A stretch of 64,000 bases of DNA from Pseudomonas moraviensis (GTDB lineage: Bacteria; Pseudomonadota; Gammaproteobacteria; Pseudomonadales; Pseudomonadaceae). The notes under the pieces were generated by a model. It saw only the letters and a program-made list of their open reading frames with translations, searched no databases and was not told the origin of the DNA. Below, one piece after another: positions 58,000 to 64,000 of this stretch. The DNA lies in assembly GCF_900105805.1 (NCBI RefSeq), contig NZ_LT629788.1, positions 1,178,001 to 1,242,000 on the forward strand, given 5' to 3'. Numbering within the stretch: position 1 is the stretch's first letter; each line of letters begins with the position of its first letter. The position numbers were made by a program, and so were the translations under genes.

Positions 58000-59943
58000 T
58001 CAGCGGGTCGCTGGCCGCGCCGTGCGTTTACGCGTGCCAGTGGTTTTGCTGGCAGTGGATTTGCGTTTTTTCTTCCACGGCGCTGCGGCTTTGCCGGCGG
58101 GAGGCGGGCCGCTGATGGTCAGACTGAGGGCAGAGCAGCGGGTGACTTGCTTGCTCATCCACGCGGCCTGTTTGGTGACGAACTCTTCCAGACTCATCTC
58201 GCCGCTTTGCACCATGTCGAGCGCCTGCTCCCAGATCGCTGTGGTGCCAGGATCGGCGATTGCGCGTGGCACCGCGTCGATCAGGCTGAACGCGGCAGGT
58301 GTCGCCGCCAGTGCCTTGCCGTTCTTCACCAGATACCCGCGATCAAGCAAGCCTTGGATGATCGACGCGCGGGTGGCTTCGGTGCCGATGCCGGTGGTGT
58401 CCTTGAGTTTCTGTTTGAGCAGCGGATCCTCGACCAGTTTGGCAACGTTCTTCATGGCCTTGATCAGATCGCCTTCGGTGTAGGGTTTGGGTGGTTGCGT
58501 CCACAGATCCTTGAGATTTACCCGCGACACCGCGCATTCGACGCCCTGGCTCAGGGCCGGCAAGGTTTGCGGCGCGGGCGCTTCGCGGCCTTTCGCTGGG
58601 GCCAATGCCTCGGGCAGTGCGCGCTTCCAGCCCGGTTCGATGATCTGCTTGCCCACTGCGCGTAACGCCTGCCCGTTGCAATCGAAATCAGCCTGGGTGC
58701 GATCGTACTCGTGATTGAGCAGGAACTGCGCCAGGTAGCGCGCGCGAATCAGCGTGTACACCGCGCGATGCTTGCCGGTCAGGCGTTCGAGGTTCTTCGC
58801 GGCGATGGTGGGGATGATGCCGTGGTGAGCGCTGACTTTGGCATCATTCCACGCCCGCGAGCGCCGCTGTGGTTCGAGAAAACCCTGCAAGGCTTCAAGG
58901 CTCGGATCGGCTTGACGCAACGCTGCGAGAATCGCCGGTGCCTCGCTGTGCTGGCTCGAGGGGAGGAAGCCACAATCACTGCGCGGGTAGGTGATGACTT
59001 TGTAGGTTTCGTAGAGCGCCTGGGCAATATCGAGGGTTTCCTGGGCGCCGAGGCCGAGCTTCTTCGAGCAGACTTCCTGCAAGGTGCCGAGGTCGAAGGG
59101 CAGGGGCGCCACTTCGCGCATGCGCTCGGTTTTCAGCTTGATGACTTGGGCGCTGGCGGCACTGTTGATCGCCGCTGCTGCCTGTTGGGCCAACGCCTGA
59201 TTCAGGCAGCGATCCTGATCATCACAAACGTCCGCCGGGGCGCGCCATTGCGCGGTAAACGCTGTGCCGTCGTGCAGCAGTTCCACGTCGATCGCCCAGA
59301 ACGGCACCGGCACGAAGTCGGCGATGCTGCGGTCGCGGTCGACTACCAGTCGCAGCGTCGGCGTCTGTACTCGACCTACCGGCAACACGCCCTGATAACC
59401 GGATTGACGCCCGAGCAGGGTGAACAGTCGACTCATGTTCATGCCGATCAGCCAGTCCGCCCGCGAACGTCCCAGCGCCGAGTGATACAGGCTGAACGTT
59501 TCGGCTCCCGGCTTCAGCGCTGCCAGCGCCTTGCGAATCGACGCCTCGTCGAGTGCCGACAGCCACAAGCGGCGGATCGGCCCGCGATAGCGGCAGTGTT
59601 CGACCAGTTCCCGGGCGATCATCTCGCCCTCACGGTCAGCGTCGGTGGCAATGATCAGTTCGCTGGCTTCGCCGAGCAGGCGCTTCACCGCTTTGTACTG
59701 GCTGGCGGTGCGCGGCTTGACGGTCATTTTCCATTTTTCGGGAATGATCGGCAGATCCGCCAGTACCCAGCGTTTGTAGCGCGCGTCGTAGGCGTCCGGC
59801 GGCGCGGTTTCGAGCAAGTGGCCGATGCACCAGGTCACTGTGACGTCTGTCCCCAGCCAGCAGCCGTCGCCACGACGCCTGGCGCCGAGCACGGCCGCAA
59901 TGTCTTTGGCCTGGGAAGGTTTTTCACAGAGGTACAGCCGCAT
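58000..59943 (-). CDS. topB: DNA topoisomerase III
   Basis: A 647-residue type IA topoisomerase that decatenates and relaxes DNA. The Toprim domain has MRLYLCEKPSQAKDIAAVLG and LIIATDADREGEMIARELVE. The catalytic Tyr319 is in VITYPRSDCGFLPSSQHSEA. Later motifs include SAHHGIIPTIAAKNLERLTG and GIGTEATRASIIQGLLDRGY. The C terminus is Lys/Arg-rich (WKKKRKSTASKTTGTRKRTA), without zinc fingers. The start at 59943 gives the family N terminus; 59952 adds three residues. The longer open frame to 60090 is not family-like. Monocistronic. Confidence 0.95.
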   Translation of the reverse strand: MRLYLCEKPSQAKDIAAVLGARRRGDGCWLGTDVTVTWCIGHLLETAPPDAYDARYKRWVLADLPIIPEKWKMTVKPRTASQYKAVKRLLGEASELIIATDADREGEMIARELVEHCRYRGPIRRLWLSALDEASIRKALAALKPGAETFSLYHSALGRSRADWLIGMNMSRLFTLLGRQSGYQGVLPVGRVQTPTLRLVVDRDRSIADFVPVPFWAIDVELLHDGTAFTAQWRAPADVCDDQDRCLNQALAQQAAAAINSAASAQVIKLKTERMREVAPLPFDLGTLQEVCSKKLGLGAQETLDIAQALYETYKVITYPRSDCGFLPSSQHSEAPAILAALRQADPSLEALQGFLEPQRRSRAWNDAKVSAHHGIIPTIAAKNLERLTGKHRAVYTLIRARYLAQFLLNHEYDRTQADFDCNGQALRAVGKQIIEPGWKRALPEALAPAKGREAPAPQTLPALSQGVECAVSRVNLKDLWTQPPKPYTEGDLIKAMKNVAKLVEDPLLKQKLKDTTGIGTEATRASIIQGLLDRGYLVKNGKALAATPAAFSLIDAVPRAIADPGTTAIWEQALDMVQSGEMSLEEFVTKQAAWMSKQVTRCSALSLTISGPPPAGKAAAPWKKKRKSTASKTTGTRKRTARPATR

Positions 59944-60135
59944 ATCTGCCATCGCTGGTTGGTGTGTGGAGTGGGCACAGGATGGCCGGAGTTTGCGGCC
60001 GCGGCAACTTTTATCTGTATGGATATACAGATAAAGCGTTGCTGAAGGTTTGTACCGTTCGGCTGCACGGCCGGCCGTGCCCGGGCCCATCAGCTATACC
60101 TGAACCGGTCTCTTCGCTGTGTTCAGGAGAACCTC

Positions 60136-60498
60136 ATGAAAAGCCCCAGTCCCGTAATCAGCCTCGAACAACTGCCGGGCTGCCTGCTGGTGAAATTCCA
60201 CGGCATCCAGGTCGCTGCGTCCTCCCACGCGCTGATCCTCCAGGAGGCCAACTACCCGCCGGTCTACTACATTCCCCGCGAAGACATCGACGAGAAATAT
60301 TTCGCCCGTACCGACCACACCAGCTATTGCCCATACAAGGGCGACGCCAATTACTTCAGCCTTCAGGTGCCCGGACATGAGGGCGCGAACGCGGTATGGA
60401 CGTACGAAAATCCAAAGGTCTCCGTCGCACCGATCCGCGACTACGTGGCGTTTTATCCGGACCAGGTGAAATTCGAAGTGATCAAAGGAGATGTCTGA
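60136..60498 (+). CDS. DUF427 protein
   Basis: A 120-residue protein matching DUF427 (VKFHGIQVAASSHALILQEA, YPPVYYIPREDIDEKYFART, HTSYCPYKGDANYFSLQVPG, VWTYENPKVSVAPIRDYVAF), a beta-rich fold with a conserved Cys in SYCPYKGDA, found in bacteria and fungi. Function unknown, perhaps a small-molecule enzyme because the CPYKG patch lies in a pocket in known family structures. ATG with GGAG seven to ten bases upstream. Short single-gene unit. Confidence 0.9.
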   Translation: MKSPSPVISLEQLPGCLLVKFHGIQVAASSHALILQEANYPPVYYIPREDIDEKYFARTDHTSYCPYKGDANYFSLQVPGHEGANAVWTYENPKVSVAPIRDYVAFYPDQVKFEVIKGDV

Positions 60499-60555
60499 AT
60501 ATAACTGTGGCGAGGGAGCAAGCTCACTCGCCACAGAAACAGCGTTGTCCAGGGT

Positions 60556-62178
60556 TCAGTTCTTGTCGAGATCGATATTCTTCGTCTCACGCAAGCAGAT
60601 CATTCCCACCACCAGACTCACTCCGGTGATCAGCACCGGATACCACAGCCCATAGAAAATGTCCCCGGTATACACCACCAGCGCAAACGACACGGTTGGC
60701 AGGAAGCCACCAAACCAGCCGTTGCCGATGTGATACGGCAGCGACATGGAGGTGTAGCGAATGCGCGTCGGGAACAGTTCGACCATCAGCGCCGCCAGCG
60801 GGCCGTAGCACATGGCCGAGATAATGATCAGCGCAACGATCAGGGCGACGATCATCGGTTTGTTGATCTGCTGCATATCGGCCTGTTGCGGATAACCGGC
60901 GAGGGTGATTGCGCCGCGCAGTGCCGCCTCATCGAAACCGTCCAGTTTCACGTCGCCGACACTCACTTGCACGGCGCTACCCGCAGGCGCAGCGACGCTG
61001 GTGTAGGGCAGGCCTTGCTTGACCAGAAAGGTTTTGACCTTGTCGCACGGGCTGTCGAATTTGGCCTTGCCCACTGGATCGAACTGGAAGGTGCAAGTGG
61101 CCGGATCGGCGAGGACGGTAATCGGTGCCTGGCGGCTGGCCAGATCGATCGCGGGGTTGGCGTAGTGGGCCAGGGATTTGAAGATCGGAAAGTACAGCGC
61201 TGTCGCCAGCAGCAGGCCGAGCATCAGCACCGGTTTGCGCCCGACCTTGTCCGACAGCCAGCCGAAAAAGATGAAGAACGGCGCGCCGATCACCACGCTG
61301 ATGATCAACAGACTGTTGGCCACCGCCGGGTCCATTTTCAGGAACTGGGTGAGGAAGAACAGCACGTAGAACTGCGCGGCGTAGAACGTCACCGCTTGCC
61401 CGGCGTTGATGCTGAACAGGGCGATCAGCACGACTTTGAGGTTTTCCCACTTGCCGAACGATTCGCGGATCGGCGCCTTTGAGGTTTTGCCTTCTTCCTT
61501 CATTTTCAGGTAGGCCGGTGACTCGTGCAGGCTCAGGCGAATCCAGGTGGAGATGCCCAGCAGCACGATCGACAGCAGGAACGGAATGCGCCACCCCCAC
61601 ACCTCAAACTGATCGCCGGTAAAATAGCGGCAACCGAGCACCACCAGCAGCGACAGCAACAGGCCAAGGGTGGCGGTGGATTGAATCCAACTGGTGTGGA
61701 AACCGCGTTTGCCGATCGGCGCGTGCTCGGCCACGTAAGTTGCCGCACCGCCATACTCCCCACCGAGCGCCAAGCCCTGGAGCATGCGCAGCACCACCAG
61801 AATGATCGGTGCGGCGATGCCGATGCTGGCGTAAGTCGGCAGCAGGCCCACGCAGAACGTCGCCACGCCCATCAGAATGATCGTTGCGAGAAAGGTGTAT
61901 TTGCGCCCGATCATGTCGCCCAATCGGCCGAACACCAGCGCGCCGAACGGCCGCACAATGAAGCCGGCGGCGAACGCCATCAGCGCGAAGATGAACGCCG
62001 TGGTGTCGTTGACCCCGGCAAAAAACTGCTTGCTGATCACCGCCGCGAGGGCGCCGTAGAGGAAGAAGTCATACCACTCGAACACTGTCCCGAGTGATGA
62101 GGCGAAGATGACTTTCTGCGTTGCGTTGCTGGTCTCGGCGCTGCCCGCAGCGTCCAGCGGCTGAGCGTGGTCTGACAT
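60556..62178 (-). CDS. MFS transporter, metabolite:H+ symporter (MHS) type
   Basis: A 540-residue 12-segment carrier. MHS hallmarks: ASSLGTVFEWYDFFLYGALA in the first segment, RPFGALVFGRLGDMIGRKYT after segment 2, and RMLQGLALGGEYGGAATYVA in segment 4. About 85 extra residues (345-430) are inserted between late segments and contain two cysteines (ATCTFQFDPVGKAKF, SPCDKVKTF). This is longer than ProP or KgtP (about 500 or fewer) and presumably periplasmic. The start at 62178 is set by GAGGGA about 9 bases upstream. It lies downstream of the GMC oxidoreductase on the same strand with a REPIN between. Substrate unknown, probably an organic acid or osmolyte. Confidence 0.9.
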   Translation of the reverse strand: MSDHAQPLDAAGSAETSNATQKVIFASSLGTVFEWYDFFLYGALAAVISKQFFAGVNDTTAFIFALMAFAAGFIVRPFGALVFGRLGDMIGRKYTFLATIILMGVATFCVGLLPTYASIGIAAPIILVVLRMLQGLALGGEYGGAATYVAEHAPIGKRGFHTSWIQSTATLGLLLSLLVVLGCRYFTGDQFEVWGWRIPFLLSIVLLGISTWIRLSLHESPAYLKMKEEGKTSKAPIRESFGKWENLKVVLIALFSINAGQAVTFYAAQFYVLFFLTQFLKMDPAVANSLLIISVVIGAPFFIFFGWLSDKVGRKPVLMLGLLLATALYFPIFKSLAHYANPAIDLASRQAPITVLADPATCTFQFDPVGKAKFDSPCDKVKTFLVKQGLPYTSVAAPAGSAVQVSVGDVKLDGFDEAALRGAITLAGYPQQADMQQINKPMIVALIVALIIISAMCYGPLAALMVELFPTRIRYTSMSLPYHIGNGWFGGFLPTVSFALVVYTGDIFYGLWYPVLITGVSLVVGMICLRETKNIDLDKN

Positions 62179-62246
62179 ATCGGTATCCCTCACAGTGATT
62201 GTTTTTGTTGTTCCACTGGTGCTCGATGTCCTTGAATCAAACGCGG

Positions 62247-62344
62247 TCCCTTGTAGGAGTGAGCCTGCTCGCGATGGCGGTGTGTCAGCCAACGAAAATG
62301 TCGAATGTTACTCCGTCATCGCGAGCAGGCTCACTCCTACAGGG
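62247..62344. repeat. REPIN, type A, overlapping the GMC gene 3' end
   Basis: Inverted GTAGGAGTGAGCCTGCTCGC pair with ATGGCGG/CCGTCAT extensions. The right REP and part of the loop are translated as the last residues of the GMC oxidoreductase; its stop codon (62308-62310) lies in the loop. Confidence 0.93.
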
Positions 62345-63960
62345 TCGGTGTTTACAACATTACGTTTGAGCATGAGTTGTGCCGCCTTCTCGGCAATCAT
62401 CAGCGTAGGCGAACAGGTGTTGCCCGAGGTGATTTTCGGCATGATCGAGGCGTCGGCAACCCGCAACCCCGGCACGCCGTGCACGCGCAGTTGCGCATCG
62501 ACTACCGCGTCGCCGTCGTTGCCCATGCGGCACGTGCCGACCGGATGGAAAATCGTCGTGCCGATTTTCGCCGCCGCTTCGTGCAGTTGTTCTTCGCTTT
62601 GCAGGTTGGCGCCGGGCAGGTATTCCACCGGTTTGAAGGCCTGCAGGGCAGGGGCGCTGACGATGCGTCGGGTCAGGCGAATCGCATCGGCGGCGACACG
62701 CAGGTCTTGCGGATGGCTGAGGTAATTGGGCTGAATCAGCGGCGCCGCTTGTGCATCGGCCGAGCGAATCTCGACGCGCCCACGGCTCTGCGGGCGCAGG
62801 TCGCACACCGAAGCGGTGAACGCCGGGAAACTGTGCAACGGTTCGCCAAAGCGCTCCAGCGACAGCGGTTGCACGTGATATTGCAGGTTCGCCGAAGTCT
62901 GCTCGGGACCGGATCGCGCAAACGCGCCCAACTGACTCGGCGCCATCGACAGCGGGCCGCTGCGGTCGTACAGATAACGCAGACCCATGCCCATCCTGCC
63001 CCACATGCTGCCGGCGATCTGGTTCAGGGTTCGGGCGTTTTCCAGCTTGTAGATCAGGCGCAGTTGCAGGTGATCCTGCAGGTTGCCGCCAACCCCCGGC
63101 AGCTCATGAATCACGCCGATACCCAAACGCTCGAGCAGCGGCCGCGGACCGATCCCGGAGCGCTGCAGAATAATCGGTGAGCCGATCGAACCCGCGCACA
63201 GGACAATCTCCTTGCGCGCCTTGAATCGTTTGATCTGGCCCTCATGACGCGCGCTGACTTTCGTCGCGCGGCCATCCTCCAGCAAGACACGATCAACTTC
63301 TACGCCGGTCAGCACAGTCAGGTTCGCCCGGCCTCGCAGCGGTTTCAAAAAGGCCTTGGCCGCGTTCCAGCGCACCCCGGCTCTCTGGTTGACCTGAAAG
63401 TAGCCGCAGCCTTCGTTGTCGCCCTGGTTGAAGTCATTGATGCTGGCGATGCCGCTTTGCTCGGCAGCGCTGCGAAAGGCATCCAGAATCGGCCACGACA
63501 GGCGCTGCTGTTCGACCCGCCACTCACCCTGATCGCCATGAAACTCGGCGCCGCCGGCAAAGTGGTTTTCGCTCTGCTTGAACAGCGGCAGCACCTCCTT
63601 CCACGCCCAGCCCGGATTGCCGGCCGCCGCCCAACCGTCATAGTCGCTGGCCTGGCCGCGCATGTAGATCATGCCGTTGATCGATGAACAGCCGCCCAGC
63701 ACCTTGCCGCGCGGATAACTCAGCGCACGGCCATTGAGACCCGGTTGCTCTTCGGTTTTGAAGCACCAGTCGGTGCGCGGATTACCGATGCAGAACAGGT
63801 AACCCACAGGAATGTGAATCCAGGCGTAGTTGTCGCGTCCGCCGGCTTCGAGCAGCAACACCCGATGCTGAGGGTCTGCGGATAGCCGGTTGGCCAGCAG
63901 GCACCCGGCGGGGCCGGCGCCGACCACGATGTAGTCGAATTCATCGAGGGACGTCTGCAT
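62308..63960 (-). CDS. GMC-family oxidoreductase (choline dehydrogenase-like)
   Basis: A 550-residue FAD enzyme. FAD motif DEFDYIVVGAGPAGCLLANR (about 6-25), GMC signature 1 region YPRGKVLGGCSSINGMIYMR, signature 2 region GSIGSPIILQRSGIGP, and the C-terminal catalytic His and FAD-closing segments HPVGTCRMGND and ITSGNTCSPTLMIAEKAAQL. Such enzymes oxidise primary alcohols (choline, aliphatic or sugar-derived). The start at 63960 (MQTSLDEFDY) fits the family. The last ~12 residues (DPVGVSLLAMTE) derive from REP sequence, so the ancestral stop was probably lost at about LKRNVVNT. Upstream of the MHS transporter gene. Confidence 0.9.
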   Translation of the reverse strand: MQTSLDEFDYIVVGAGPAGCLLANRLSADPQHRVLLLEAGGRDNYAWIHIPVGYLFCIGNPRTDWCFKTEEQPGLNGRALSYPRGKVLGGCSSINGMIYMRGQASDYDGWAAAGNPGWAWKEVLPLFKQSENHFAGGAEFHGDQGEWRVEQQRLSWPILDAFRSAAEQSGIASINDFNQGDNEGCGYFQVNQRAGVRWNAAKAFLKPLRGRANLTVLTGVEVDRVLLEDGRATKVSARHEGQIKRFKARKEIVLCAGSIGSPIILQRSGIGPRPLLERLGIGVIHELPGVGGNLQDHLQLRLIYKLENARTLNQIAGSMWGRMGMGLRYLYDRSGPLSMAPSQLGAFARSGPEQTSANLQYHVQPLSLERFGEPLHSFPAFTASVCDLRPQSRGRVEIRSADAQAAPLIQPNYLSHPQDLRVAADAIRLTRRIVSAPALQAFKPVEYLPGANLQSEEQLHEAAAKIGTTIFHPVGTCRMGNDGDAVVDAQLRVHGVPGLRVADASIMPKITSGNTCSPTLMIAEKAAQLMLKRNVVNTDPVGVSLLAMTE

Positions 63961-64000
63961 GCCCTGACCTCGCTTTTTGTTTTTATTGTCGGACACTCTA

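Noticed and set aside
57669..58115. 148-codon + strand frame
   Set aside because: Runs into the 3' end of topB antisense and is composed of low-quality sequence; the minus-strand remnant explains the region better.

Overview
The window looks like a chromosomal segment of a fluorescent Pseudomonas (P. fluorescens group). The basis is the GC-rich codon use, many Pseudomonas-type proteins (malate:quinone oxidoreductase, AcnB, MiaE, DUF2388, DUF2790 and DUF1652 proteins) and more than a dozen copies of the REP/REPIN repeats typical of this group. It contains no rRNA, tRNA, CRISPR array, prophage or plasmid functions. I see no clear genomic island; the only mobile-element gene is one RAYT (REP-associated tyrosine transposase).

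Layout. 0-6.6 kb: a methyltransferase running off the left edge, then a two-component system divergent from a secreted DUF2790 protein, a secreted five-repeat protein and the redox protein DipZ. The divergent promoter region carries two matching composite operator-like sites. 6.6-10 kb: a second methyltransferase, phosphatidylcholine synthase, a DUF533 protein, and a six-unit tandem array of REPINs alternating with copies of the 3' end of the RAYT gene that follows. 10-16 kb: DNA ligase D, SodC, a DUF2388 protein and a chemoreceptor. 16-24 kb: Mqo with an unexpected signal-peptide-like N terminus, two NTF2-like proteins, an OBAP lipoprotein, a membrane-anchored hydrolase, and an aldo/keto reductase-LysR-cupin group. 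24-30 kb: the paoABC periplasmic aldehyde oxidoreductase operon and an L-lactate/glycolate permease.

30-43.8 kb: a run of small lipoproteins and conserved hypothetical genes, a PAS-LuxR regulator, a phosphotransferase-SDR pair, a 2-hydroxyacid dehydrogenase, a tautomerase, two tiny membrane-protein genes (one frameshifted) and a HAAAP amino-acid permease. 43.8-52 kb: acnB with a 150-bp palindromic element upstream, a DUF1289 protein whose stop codon lies in a REP, a tandem universal stress protein, miaE, an RstAB-like two-component system and a GFA-family protein. 52-64 kb: glutaminase, a ProA-like dehydrogenase, a cyanate cluster (cynR divergent from cynS and carbonic anhydrase), a decayed gene remnant, topoisomerase III, a DUF427 protein, and an MHS-type transporter next to a GMC oxidoreductase whose C terminus is encoded by a REPIN.

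Most genes are ordinary core or accessory metabolism, redox defence and sensing. The most unusual items are the RAYT/REPIN tandem amplification (8.4-9.8 kb), the paired operators in front of the redox module (3.3 kb), the palindromic element upstream of acnB, and the places where REP sequence has become coding or termination sequence. Starts were chosen from ribosome-binding-site spacing and family-typical N termini. All functions are assigned from motif and family recognition without database searches.
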